This document shows, one piece after another, positions 8,996 to 17,570 of a stretch of DNA of 32,995 nt. The DNA comes from Caldifarciminota bacterium (GTDB lineage: Bacteria; Hydrothermota; Tepidihabitantia; SM23-42). The notes below the pieces were generated by a model. The model searched no databases, was not told the DNA's origin, and worked only from the letters and a program-made list of their open reading frames with translations. The position numbers and the translations under genes are program-made. Location: positions 1 to 32,995 of the forward strand of contig JAFGPO010000092.1 in NCBI GenBank assembly GCA_016936155.1, read 5' to 3'. Each line of letters starts with the position of its first letter. The first letter of the stretch is position 1.

Positions 8996-9428
8996 GGCCG
9001 TTGAAATTTTATTAATAGAAGACAGTCCAGGCGATGTACGTCTGGCAAAAGAGGCTCTTCGTGATAGCAAAATTTATAATAAATTGCATGTTATTGAGGA
9101 CGGTGTAAAAGCAATCGAATATCTTAGAAAAAAAGGCAGCTATGCAAATGAAACGCGACCCGATCTGATTCTTCTTGATTTGAACCTACCAAGAAAAGAT
9201 GGACGTGAAGTCTTAGCCGAGATCAAAGGAGATGATGATTTAAAAAGAATTCCGGTAGTAATTCTGACAATCTCAACAGATGAAGAAGATATTTTGAAAA
9301 CATATAACTTACATGCGAATTGCTACATTAGCAAACCACTTGAAGTGTTACAATTTATTAAGGTCGTTAAAGCAATTGAGGACTTCTGGTTTACTATCGT
9401 GAAATTACCACCAAATAGTGTTACATGA
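8976..9428 (+). CDS. Rcp1-type single-domain response regulator
   Basis: I choose the ATG at 8976 because it follows a strong AAGGAGGG and yields the usual 150-residue length; the open frame reaches further upstream only inside the kinase gene. The protein is a lone receiver with acidic E15/D16, phospho-acceptor D68 in LILLDLNLP, and a Lys-Pro in beta-5 (ISKPLEV). The extended loop after alpha-2 (KKGSYANETRPD) and the C-terminal extension IEDFWF are typical of the Rcp1 family, partners of phytochrome-like kinases. It overlaps the kinase gene by 20 bases and the next gene by ATGA, so stoichiometric expression with both is likely. With no output domain it may shuttle phosphate to the downstream HD-GYP protein or bind another target. 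Confidence 0.94.
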   Translation: MTAPTGKAVEILLIEDSPGDVRLAKEALRDSKIYNKLHVIEDGVKAIEYLRKKGSYANETRPDLILLDLNLPRKDGREVLAEIKGDDDLKRIPVVILTISTDEEDILKTYNLHANCYISKPLEVLQFIKVVKAIEDFWFTIVKLPPNSVT

Positions 9429-10429
9429 TAGACAATAAATTGAAGATTCTTCTGGTTGAGGACAATCCTGGTGATGCAAGGCTTATAGGTGAAATGCTAA
9501 AGTCGAATGGTAATAACCATTATATCATTAATAGTGTCGATTCACTATACGATGGACTCGAGTCTCTTAAAAAAGAGACCTTTGATCTTGTACTTCTCGA
9601 CCTGGTTTTGCCGGATTGCCGGGGATTTATGACTTTAGAAAAAATATTACCTTACACGCAGGATATTGCGGTAATAGTATTAACTGGACTCGCAGATGAA
9701 AAGATAGCTATACAAGCGATTCATCACGGTGCACAAGATTATTTAATTAAAGGTCAGGTTAATGCTTCCTTACTTACCCGCTCAATGCGTTATGCCGTGG
9801 AGCGTAAGAAAGCAGAAAAAGAGATCAAAACCAGTTACAATAAACTAAAACGTGTCTTTGAAGAGACAGTCGAGGCATTATCCTCGGTATTGGCACAAAG
9901 GGATCCATCGACCCAAAATCATCAACGCCATGTAACTAAACTTGCATACGCAATTGCTGCAAAAATGGAACTTTCACAAGATAAAATCAAGGGTCTGCAA
10001 TTAGCCGGGTTACTGCATGATATAGGAAAAATCAGCATTCCGGCTGAAATATTGATGAAACCGAATCGGTTAACTGATGCTGAATATAGAATTGTAAAAA
10101 CACATTCAAAAATAGCCTATGATATTCTCAAAAAAGTAGAATTCCCCTGGCCTATTGCAGATATCGTCCTTCAACACCATGAACGTTTGGATGGCTCAGG
10201 TTATCCCCAGGGTTTGAAGAACGGTGAAATACTATTAGAAGCAAGGATCATCGCGGTCGCGGATGTTGTAGAAGCAATGTCCTCCCATCGTCCGTATCGT
10301 CCGGCACCCGGGCTTGATAAGGCGCTTGGGGAGATTAAAAAGAACCGCGAACGCCTTTATGATCCAACCGTTGTAGATACATGTATTTGCCTGTTTGCGG
10401 ACAAGAAATTCGATTTCCAGAATGACTGA
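9425..10429 (+). CDS. REC-HD-GYP response regulator (predicted c-di-GMP phosphodiesterase)
   Basis: The start overlaps the previous stop (ATGA). The 334-aa protein has a receiver (5-125; acceptor D59 in LVLLDLVLPDCRG), a connecting helix, and an HD-GYP domain (about 140-330) with NHQRH, LLHDIGKISIPAEIL and the canonical HHERLDGSGYP motif. It is expected to hydrolyse c-di-GMP in the cytosol when its receiver is phosphorylated. Receiver and HD-GYP together look like a close paralogue of the last third of the protein at 10422, sharing phrases such as GAQD.. and the RVFEET helix before the HD domain, which suggests duplication within the island. It overlaps the next gene by eight bases. Confidence 0.94.
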   Translation: MIDNKLKILLVEDNPGDARLIGEMLKSNGNNHYIINSVDSLYDGLESLKKETFDLVLLDLVLPDCRGFMTLEKILPYTQDIAVIVLTGLADEKIAIQAIHHGAQDYLIKGQVNASLLTRSMRYAVERKKAEKEIKTSYNKLKRVFEETVEALSSVLAQRDPSTQNHQRHVTKLAYAIAAKMELSQDKIKGLQLAGLLHDIGKISIPAEILMKPNRLTDAEYRIVKTHSKIAYDILKKVEFPWPIADIVLQHHERLDGSGYPQGLKNGEILLEARIIAVADVVEAMSSHRPYRPAPGLDKALGEIKKNRERLYDPTVVDTCICLFADKKFDFQND

Positions 10430-13400
10430 GCAACCAATCAATTGCAGCCAACCTTCTCAACCGTACAAACCGAGAATTCTCATCGCTGAAGATGAAATTA
10501 TTGTTGCAAAGGACATCGAACTCGCCCTGCAAAAGCGCGGCTATGAAATAGCCGGGACCGTCACCACCGGCAAAAAAGCCATACAATATGCCGAAAAAAC
10601 AAATCCAGATCTGTTGCTTTTTGACATTAAGTTACAAGATGGGATGGATGGGATCGAAGCCGTCCGGCGAATCCTGAAACATCGTGATATCCCGGTTATC
10701 TTTCTGACCGCATATATTACCGATACAATTTCGCAACGAGCTAAAGAAATAAATCCTTACGCATTTATCATTAAACCCTTCAGCGTAGAAGAACTCCACT
10801 CGAATATCGAAATTGCACTTAGTAAACACCACATGCACAAAGTACTGCAGGAAAACGAAAAAAGGTTCGAAATTCTTTTTAAATATGCCCCGGATGCATA
10901 TTACATAAGTGATTTACATGGAACCTTCATTGATGGTAACATTGAAGCTGAGCGTCTTACCGGCTACAAAAAAAAGGAACTTATTGGAAAGAATTTTTTA
11001 AAATTAAAGTTATTACCAAAATCACAACTGTATAAGGCTGCTTCGCTCCTTGCCCAGAATTTACACGGGAAAGCAACTGGTCCTGATGAATTTACTGTAA
11101 TAAAAAAAGATAGTACGAAGGTTCCAGTTGAAATAAGAACCTATCCGATCAAACTCGCCGGGGAAATACATGTTCTCGGTATTGCGCGCGATATCTCCGA
11201 AAGGGAAAAAAATGATCACGAACGCGAGCAATTGCTCAATGCCATGAGAGAACGCATCAAGGAACTCACCTGCCTGTACGGTATTATCAATTCAGCAAGA
11301 ACACGGAAGTCACTCGATGATATCTTTAAGGACACCGCCTTCATAGTACCCAAGGGATTTACGGATCCGGAGAACGCGCGTGTCAGAATCACGTTCGATA
11401 GTACGGTTTTTCAACTCCACCCGTTCAAGGAAACCAACTGGAAAATCCATTACCCGATTGAGATAAATGGTCAGAAACGCGGTGCGATCGAAGTTTATTA
11501 TATAAATAAGCATCCGGATCTCGGTAACCAGCCTTTTTTACGAGAAGAACAGCAACTACTTAAGAACATCACGCGTTTGATCACTGAATTCATCATACGT
11601 AAACAAACGGAAGACACAGTTAACCGGCTTGCATCCATCCCCGAGCATGATCCCAATCCCATAATCGAGACATCAATCGAAGGCAAAGTCACATATATAA
11701 ATCCAGCAGCACAAATTCAATTCCCCGGTATCATTGAACAGGGACAGAACCACCCCCTGCTTGAAGATATCGTTACCGTCGCGGGAAAACTCAAAAAATC
11801 ACAAAATGCAGTAGTTACGAGAGAAATCGAATGTGATCTGAAAGTATTCGAACAAAAGATCAATTTCCTGCCAGGGCATAATCTACTCCGTACATTCACC
11901 TACGAAATCACTGAACAGAAACGGCGGGAAGGGGAACTACGCAACCTGTCACTCCTCGATCAGTTGACTGGTCTCTATAACCGCCGCGGATTTTTAATGC
12001 TTGCGAAACAACAAATTGAATTGGCAGAGCGGTCGAAAAAAGGATTATATTTTTTGTATGCTGATCTGGACCGGATGAAATGGATAAATGACAATTTGGG
12101 ACACCATGATGGTGACCTTGCTCTGAAAACAGTCGCCATGATCTGTAAAAAAACTTTCCGCAAATCGGACATTGTGGGTCGTATTGGTGGAGATGAATTC
12201 GCCATCTGTGCGATCGCAGCACAAAAGGACGGCATTAAACAGCTTACCCTGCGTATAAAAGAAAACCTGTCAAAATACAACAAAAGTCACAAAGAAAATT
12301 TTACTTTGTCACTCAGCATTGGTGCTGCGTATTACGATCCTGACAGTCCTGACACTATCGAAACACTGCTCGAGAGAGCAGACAAACTCATGTATGAGCA
12401 GAAATACAAAAAATATGATCAGCAGCGCCCTGCTGCAATTCCAACTATTCTCTCATACGGTATTGTTGACATTCATAACCGTTTGTCAATTGAAGTCATC
12501 AATGCGCTGATAATCGAAAATGATCCCGATTACCGATCACGGTTTGCCACAATGTTTGAAAATGAACAATCATGGGGAATGAAAATCACGTTTACACATA
12601 CGCTGAACGAAGGTCTAAAGGTAGTCCGTCAGGGAAAAATCGATGTAGTACTCATGGATCTTTTGCTCCCTGATTGTACCGGGATGGAAGCCATGAAACA
12701 GGTACACAGCAGTACGCCAGATGTACCGATTATCCTAATCAGCTCAAATAAAGAAGAAGACATAGCAGTCAAGGCAATCCGCGATGGAGCACAAGATTGC
12801 ATTATGAAAGATGAAACCAGAGGTTCAATCATAATGCGATCCATCAAGTACGCTATGGAACGCAAATATTTTGAACTTGAGTTGAAAAATAGCTTTGGCA
12901 AATTTCTCAGAGTATTCGAAGAAACAATCAATACACTCGCTTCGATCGCAGAAATACGCGATCCCTACACCGCGGGCCACCAGAAAAGAGTCTCGAGCCT
13001 TGCCCAAGCAATTGCCGAAAAAATGGGACTGACCTCTGACCAACAGAAGGCAATAAAACTGGCCGCATTGATCCACGATATCGGTAAAACCAATATACCG
13101 GAAGGTATCCTCAATAAACCCCAAACTCTGTCCGAGGACGAAAAACGGATAATCGAAACCCATCCGGGCGCCGGTTACGAGATCCTGAAAACAATAAAAT
13201 TCCCATGGCTTATCACCCAGATCGTTCACCAGCACCATGAGCGCCTTAACGGTTCAGGTTATCCTAAAGGATTAAAAGGCAATGATATACTCTTCGAATC
13301 GAAGATCCTCGCAGTTGCCGATGTTGTTGAAGCAATGATGTCTGACCGGCCGTACCGTGCCGCCCTTGGGAAAAATGAGGTTTTAACGGAAATCCAAAAA

Positions 13401-13481
13401 AACAAAGGAATCCTCTATGATCCTGCGGTTGTTGACACCTGTATCGCCCTTTTAGAATCTAACTCATGGATACGAAAATAG
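10422..13481 (+). CDS. Composite REC-PAS-GAF-like-PAS-GGDEF-REC-HD-GYP c-di-GMP enzyme
   Basis: The ATG at 10422 overlaps the preceding stop by eight bases and gives 1019 aa; an upstream TTG at 10395 is less likely. In order: receiver (about 15-135, D68), PAS (about 145-270), a GAF-like region (about 285-400), a degenerate PAS (about 405-505), GGDEF (about 510-670) with intact YADLD metal site, GGDEF at 589-593 and I-site RKSD (580-583), a second receiver (about 685-810, D746), and HD-GYP (about 825-1015) with IHDIGK (H885-D886) and HHERLNGSGYP (from 938). Synthesis and hydrolysis domains both look complete, an uncommon pairing in one chain, and two receivers could switch them separately. The parts match neighbouring genes: REC1 resembles 2164 and 5553, GGDEF resembles 4624, and REC2-HD-GYP resembles 9425. 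Confidence 0.93.
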   Translation: MTEQPINCSQPSQPYKPRILIAEDEIIVAKDIELALQKRGYEIAGTVTTGKKAIQYAEKTNPDLLLFDIKLQDGMDGIEAVRRILKHRDIPVIFLTAYITDTISQRAKEINPYAFIIKPFSVEELHSNIEIALSKHHMHKVLQENEKRFEILFKYAPDAYYISDLHGTFIDGNIEAERLTGYKKKELIGKNFLKLKLLPKSQLYKAASLLAQNLHGKATGPDEFTVIKKDSTKVPVEIRTYPIKLAGEIHVLGIARDISEREKNDHEREQLLNAMRERIKELTCLYGIINSARTRKSLDDIFKDTAFIVPKGFTDPENARVRITFDSTVFQLHPFKETNWKIHYPIEINGQKRGAIEVYYINKHPDLGNQPFLREEQQLLKNITRLITEFIIRKQTEDTVNRLASIPEHDPNPIIETSIEGKVTYINPAAQIQFPGIIEQGQNHPLLEDIVTVAGKLKKSQNAVVTREIECDLKVFEQKINFLPGHNLLRTFTYEITEQKRREGELRNLSLLDQLTGLYNRRGFLMLAKQQIELAERSKKGLYFLYADLDRMKWINDNLGHHDGDLALKTVAMICKKTFRKSDIVGRIGGDEFAICAIAAQKDGIKQLTLRIKENLSKYNKSHKENFTLSLSIGAAYYDPDSPDTIETLLERADKLMYEQKYKKYDQQRPAAIPTILSYGIVDIHNRLSIEVINALIIENDPDYRSRFATMFENEQSWGMKITFTHTLNEGLKVVRQGKIDVVLMDLLLPDCTGMEAMKQVHSSTPDVPIILISSNKEEDIAVKAIRDGAQDCIMKDETRGSIIMRSIKYAMERKYFELELKNSFGKFLRVFEETINTLASIAEIRDPYTAGHQKRVSSLAQAIAEKMGLTSDQQKAIKLAALIHDIGKTNIPEGILNKPQTLSEDEKRIIETHPGAGYEILKTIKFPWLITQIVHQHHERLNGSGYPKGLKGNDILFESKILAVADVVEAMMSDRPYRAALGKNEVLTEIQKNKGILYDPAVVDTCIALLESNSWIRK

Positions 13482-13628
13482 TCGATATATAATAGAACTC
13501 GAGGGCCAGATTACGACCACGGATCCCGTTAGAATTTAAATCCCTTTTCGTTTGATTGATGTTGAACCAGTCATTGTTCCCTTCGTCATTGACTGGGTTG
13601 ACAAATATATTCGGTTCATTCGCTAATC
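13482..13628. terminator. Convergent intergenic region with hairpin
   Basis: Between the converging ends of the island and the pilT operon there is an inverted repeat, CCAGTCA at 13567-13573 and TGACTGG at 13590-13596, with a 16-base loop. It could terminate both transcripts, but neither strand shows a run of T after the stem, so this is tentative. Confidence 0.35.
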
Positions 13629-14660
13629 TCAGTACAATGTCATCCGTTCCTCAAGATATTTGGGTGAGAGTAATCCTTCTAAAACGAGTTTTCTCTTTGC
13701 CTGTTCCATATTCTGCATGCCCATTTGCCGGCTGGTCTGAATTATTGACTCGATTTGGAATATTTTCTTTTCCCGAATGAGATTGCGTACGGCTTGCGTC
13801 GCGATGAGAATTTCATATGCGGCAACGCGCCCCGGCTCGTCACAGCGCGGGTAGAGCCTTTGTGCAATCACCGCCTGCAAAGATTCGGAGAGTTGAACCT
13901 GTATCCGGTCTTGCTCACCGGCCGGGAAAACATCGATGATCCGCGTGATTGTCTTCGGAGCGCTCGATGTATGTAATGTGCCAAAAACAAGATGACCGGT
14001 TTCTGCGGCAGTCAGGGCAAGAGAAATGGTTTCGAGATCCCTTAATTCACCAACAAGCACAAAATCGGGATCCTCGCGAAGGGCGCTTCGGAGAGCATTT
14101 GCGAAGGAATGCGTATTCGTACCCACTTCGCGCTGGTTGACGATACATTGCTGCGTGTGATGAAGGAATTCTACCGGATCTTCGATCGTGATGATATGCC
14201 CTGCCCGGTTTTGATTTATATGGTCGACCATTGACGCGAGCGTGGTCGATTTTCCGCTCCCGGTAGGTCCGGTTACGAGAATAAGCCCTATCTCGAGTTC
14301 CAGTAACTTACTGATCACCGATGGTAACCGTAACTCCTTCATTGTCAAAATATGATGCGGAATGACTCTAAATACAGCGCCCAGACCCTGCCTTTGATTG
14401 AAAACATTAACGCGAAATCTGCCGACATCGGCAATGTCGAGCGAAAAATCGATTTCACGATCTTTTTCAAATAACGTTCGCTGATCCGGGGTCAGTACCT
14501 GATTGACTAGTCTGTTTACGACCTCTTCACTCGCCGGATTATCGTCGATTTTGTTCATTGAACCGTGAATCCGAAGCATGATCGGTGATCCGGTGCTGAT
14601 ATGCAGGTCACTTGCCTTAGAAGCGATCGTATGCTGAAGGAGTTTGATTATTTCAGCCAT
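13629..14660 (-). CDS. pilT: Type IV pilus retraction ATPase PilT
   Basis: The 343-aa product is a near full-length PilT: an N-terminal PAS-like domain, Walker A GPTGSGKSTT (131-140), Asp box TIEDPVEF, atypical Walker B DPDFVLVGELRD (198-209), His box GHLVFGTLHTSSA, and the C-terminal AVRNLIREKK and QMGMQNME segments characteristic of PilT. PilT hexamers sit at the cytoplasmic base of the type IV pilus and drive retraction for twitching and DNA uptake. I choose the ATG at 14660, with an AAAGGA ribosome site eight bases upstream; the longer frame to 14714 has no good start. The start lies inside the MshEN gene (eight-base overlap), so the two are translationally coupled. No other pilus gene is in the window. 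Confidence 0.96.
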   Translation of the reverse strand: MAEIIKLLQHTIASKASDLHISTGSPIMLRIHGSMNKIDDNPASEEVVNRLVNQVLTPDQRTLFEKDREIDFSLDIADVGRFRVNVFNQRQGLGAVFRVIPHHILTMKELRLPSVISKLLELEIGLILVTGPTGSGKSTTLASMVDHINQNRAGHIITIEDPVEFLHHTQQCIVNQREVGTNTHSFANALRSALREDPDFVLVGELRDLETISLALTAAETGHLVFGTLHTSSAPKTITRIIDVFPAGEQDRIQVQLSESLQAVIAQRLYPRCDEPGRVAAYEILIATQAVRNLIREKKIFQIESIIQTSRQMGMQNMEQAKRKLVLEGLLSPKYLEERMTLY

Positions 14661-15261
14661 TGTGCGTGTCCTTTTTTCTGGATTCTTCCTCTGAGGCGTA
14701 TTGTATGGAGACATCAGCGGATCCGGTCGTCCGGAAAATTTGCCCTTTGTCGTTGATCAATTCGATATGAGCGGCATTCGTAATTATGCGCAGCGTGTTG
14801 AATTTATCGATCTTCTGTACGGCGGCGCCGAATCGCTGTGCGAGATAGAACCGGTCCAGCAGATGTTCGATCGTTGCCGGATCTGCCCCGGATACGATGA
14901 TATTTTTGTTTGTGCATGTCTTCAGCACGGCCGTCTTCTCGACGGCCGTAGGGTCGCCCTGCGCGACATAGATTGCCTGGTCAGTCTCGTATAACGGTAG
15001 AATCGCGTTTTCATAGAGCAGTTTTTCCGGAAATCGGCTGACCAAATCAGGATCCAGCATTTCCAGGTTCAATTCAACGAACGGAATGTCCGCCTGTTCA
15101 CTCAATATCCAGATCAGGTCTTTCGATGTCAGATAACCCAGTTCCATGAGGATTTCTCCGAGGCGCTTCTTTTGGGTTTCTTGTATGCCGAGCGCTTCGT
15201 CCAATTGAGTTTCTGCTATGAGCCCGTACTGAATGAGAAGGTCCCCGATGCGCGGCTTCAT
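14653..15261 (-). CDS. Stand-alone MshEN-domain protein, predicted c-di-GMP receptor
   Basis: This 202-aa protein matches only the N-terminal domain of PilB/GspE/MshE-type ATPases. It has two tandem 24-residue c-di-GMP-binding motifs, residues 4-27 (starting RIGDLL, ending in Gln) and 33-56 (starting RLGEIL, ending SEQ), separated by a five-residue linker, the exact architecture described for MshEN. The rest of the N1 domain follows (DIPFVELN, RFPEKLLYENAILPL, AQGDPTAVEKTAVL). No Walker motif is present; after about residue 145 comes an unrecognised tail. In known systems this domain regulates the extension ATPase it is fused to; here it is separate and coupled to the retraction ATPase PilT (eight-base overlap) and to a receiver (ATGA overlap). 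It is a strong candidate adaptor linking c-di-GMP to pilus dynamics; the partner is inference. Confidence 0.88.
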   Translation of the reverse strand: MKPRIGDLLIQYGLIAETQLDEALGIQETQKKRLGEILMELGYLTSKDLIWILSEQADIPFVELNLEMLDPDLVSRFPEKLLYENAILPLYETDQAIYVAQGDPTAVEKTAVLKTCTNKNIIVSGADPATIEHLLDRFYLAQRFGAAVQKIDKFNTLRIITNAAHIELINDKGQIFRTTGSADVSIQYASEEESRKKDTHNG

Positions 15262-15617
15262 TCACCGATCAGTTCAAAAACTTTTGTTTTCAGCGCTTTA
15301 ATGTCGATTGGTTTTGTAAAAAACGCTGCGACGTTGGAGGTTTGGACTACGATATCGTCTTCCATCAGACGAAATGCGGAGCAGATGATAATCGGAATAT
15401 CCTTGTTCCTTTCGCGGATGCGCTCTATCAGATCCAGTCCATGGATGCCCGGCATCTTTATATCCGCGATCAACAGGTCAAAATCCTCTTTTGTAATGAG
15501 ACGAAGCGCCTCGCGCCCATCCGCGGCCTGTTCGACATTATAGTCGCCTTTAAGCGTTTCAGAGATGAGCAACCGTATTGGTTCTTCATCATCACACACT
15601 AAAATTCTTTTTCTCAT
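15258..15617 (-). CDS. Single-domain response regulator (CheY-like)
   Basis: A 119-aa lone receiver with acidic D9/D10, phospho-acceptor D52 in LLIADIKMPG, a Ser after ICSA in beta-4, and Lys-Pro in FFTKPIDIK. It has no output domain, unlike PilR, the usual partner of PilS kinases. ATGA overlaps join it to the kinase upstream and to the MshEN gene downstream, so it is almost certainly the kinase's phosphate acceptor. It may signal through direct binding to the MshEN protein or PilT. Its C terminus closely resembles the receiver remnant at 4457-4621, implying a shared ancestor. Confidence 0.94.
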   Translation of the reverse strand: MRKRILVCDDEEPIRLLISETLKGDYNVEQAADGREALRLITKEDFDLLIADIKMPGIHGLDLIERIRERNKDIPIIICSAFRLMEDDIVVQTSNVAAFFTKPIDIKALKTKVFELIGE

Positions 15618-17206
15618 GATACGTCCTCCTCGTGTGCTTTATAAGGGAGTAGTACGCGAAAGGTCGTTCCGCGTCCTTTCCTGCTCGTGACGTCGATCTT
15701 CCCGCAATGTTCATCGACGATCATTTTTACGATTGATAGTCCTAATCCGGTTCCTCTTTCCTTGGTTGTATAGAATGGTACAAACAGATTTTTCATATTT
15801 TTTGGGTCAATGCCTTCCCCGTTATCCGTAATTTCGATAAAAACGTATGCATCGTCATGCCAGAAATGTATGTCGAGTCGACCATGTTCTTGCGTCGCCT
15901 CGATGCCGTTATTGATAAGATTGACGAATAACCGGCGGATGGATTCAGGTTCACCCATGACCTCGGGCACATCTTTCCCCTGGATACTAACATCAACGCT
16001 GGAAATTTGATTAATTATTGCTTCGAGGAGCATCTGGATGTTGATTGGCTGGCGCGATACGTGGCGTTTTGTCCGTGCGAACGCGAGTATATCTTCGATA
16101 ATGTTGTCAATACGCTGGGATCCTTTATGTATTTCCCGACTGAACCGTTCGATATCCGTGGAATTCTTCGTACTGAGGAGAAGTTGTGCGAATCCATCGA
16201 TCGCGGTAAGCGGATTTCGGATTTCGTGTGCTACCCAACTCGCCATCTTCCCAAGGTAGCTCAGTCGTTCACTGTGCTTGAGTTTCGTTTCAAGTTCCCG
16301 TATTTCCAGTAGATCTTTGAATACCGCCGCGCATCCACTGAAACGGTTTTCCGAACCTGTTATTAATGAAATCGACAATCCAATGGGAATACTCTTCCCT
16401 TCCGCGTTTACAATCGTGACTTCGTCACGTTTTATGGAATTATTTTGTGCCATGCACTCTTTCATCTTTTGCCAGAGCGGCGATAATCGGTCACAATCGT
16501 TCATATTGGCGTTGATTGCCTTTTCTTTAGGAAGGCCGAGCGCGCGGATTGCTTCGGGATTGAGCGTGGTGATAATCCCATCCTCCTGTACGACGATCAC
16601 TCCGCTGCTTACACTGTTGATTATCTTCTCATTATATATACGCAGCTCGATTTCCCTTGCCGCAACCTGAGCCACCTTCTCCTGCAAGGCATTATTAAAC
16701 CGCTCCAGTTCTTTCTTCTTTCGCAGTTCCTGGCGGGTCGTCTGGGACCAGTAACTTGCCATGAGACTGATTATGAAAATAAAGGGGATACGTATGAGGA
16801 TTTTGGAATCGAAAAAAGAAATGCCGGGATGTGATTGATAAATCAGCCATCCGTAGACGATGCTCGCGACAAACGCGATCGGCAGGCTTCCGCCAATATT
16901 CTGACCAACCGACGCCGCAAAAATAACCAGAAAATAGACAAGGTAAAAATCCGTCTCAATACCCTGACTCACGTAGATCGCGGCTGAAATCGCCAATATG
17001 TCGAATATGAACAAACAAAAGGATACCGGGGGCCTGCTCAGGAACGTATCGGGGATGCGATAAATAATCAGATTGGAAATCAGATAGATGAGAGCGATAA
17101 TATATCCCGGGGCAAGCACGTCGATTCCCTTTGCCGTATATGTCATAAATACAATGGTAACGAGGATTAGCACAAAACGCAGGGTGAGGAGGATCTTCTT
17201 ATTCAT
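15614..17206 (-). CDS. PilS-like membrane histidine kinase (about 6 TM + PAS + HisKA)
   Basis: From the ATG at 17206 (MNKKILL) the product is 530 aa. About six hydrophobic helices fill the first 190 residues (for example LLTLRFVLILVTIVF, YIIALIYLISNLIIY, FDILAISAAIYV, FIFIISLMASYW). A coiled segment, a PAS domain (INSVSSGVIVVQEDGIITTLNPEA), HisKA with WVAHEIRNPLTAIDGF (H327) and a HATPase_c domain with NLINNGIEAT, ITDNGEGI and GTGLGLSIVKMIV follow. The layout matches PilS, which controls pilin expression, fitting the downstream pilT. A longer start at 17278 is possible but its Shine-Dalgarno is crowded against the ATG, and the residues it adds weaken the Met-Lys-Lys N terminus. It heads the four-gene operon. 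Confidence 0.92.
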   Translation of the reverse strand: MNKKILLTLRFVLILVTIVFMTYTAKGIDVLAPGYIIALIYLISNLIIYRIPDTFLSRPPVSFCLFIFDILAISAAIYVSQGIETDFYLVYFLVIFAASVGQNIGGSLPIAFVASIVYGWLIYQSHPGISFFDSKILIRIPFIFIISLMASYWSQTTRQELRKKKELERFNNALQEKVAQVAAREIELRIYNEKIINSVSSGVIVVQEDGIITTLNPEAIRALGLPKEKAINANMNDCDRLSPLWQKMKECMAQNNSIKRDEVTIVNAEGKSIPIGLSISLITGSENRFSGCAAVFKDLLEIRELETKLKHSERLSYLGKMASWVAHEIRNPLTAIDGFAQLLLSTKNSTDIERFSREIHKGSQRIDNIIEDILAFARTKRHVSRQPINIQMLLEAIINQISSVDVSIQGKDVPEVMGEPESIRRLFVNLINNGIEATQEHGRLDIHFWHDDAYVFIEITDNGEGIDPKNMKNLFVPFYTTKERGTGLGLSIVKMIVDEHCGKIDVTSRKGRGTTFRVLLPYKAHEEDVS

Positions 17207-17570
17207 GGTTTGAGTAAATACCCTGGATATTGAAGCACACAATAGAATATATAACCTTAGGACAATAGGAAATGACATATCCTACTCAAACGCTAGTAGG
17301 TATTTTTACAGACACAACAATATATTAGGAGAAATAAAGTATGGTTGGTCGCCATAGGTACAACTGTCTTTCCATTCATCCGGTATGCCCATGCGTGCGA
17401 ACGGGATGATATTGGCATACTTTTGGACTGGAAATGCGCACCCGGGTGCGAGCTCAAGGATCCCTTGCCGCCGGTAATCACGATGCGAATTGCAAAATGC
17501 TCTCACCATGCAACTTGAGCGCAGCGCCTGCCCCGCAGGCATTAAATCGTATGGCGAGGGATCATCATGT
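17207..17570. other. Intergenic region upstream of the PilS-like operon
   Basis: About 360 bases without a recognised gene. A hairpin with arms CCTACT (17281-17286) and AGTAGG (17295-17300) lies just ahead of the alternative kinase start and could be an operator or leader structure. A short GC palindrome (GCCTGC/GCAGGC around CCC, near 17527-17541) resembles the larger GC hairpin upstream of scpA. A minus-strand frame at 17306-17650 translates to a segment including KYANIIPFARMGIPDEWK that I do not recognise; it overlaps the ddh pseudogene and lacks a good start. No clear promoter could be assigned. Confidence 0.4.

Noticed and set aside
13629-17206. A complete type IV pilus locus
   Set aside because: Only pilT and regulators are present; no pilin, PilB, PilC, PilM-Q or prepilin peptidase genes occur here.
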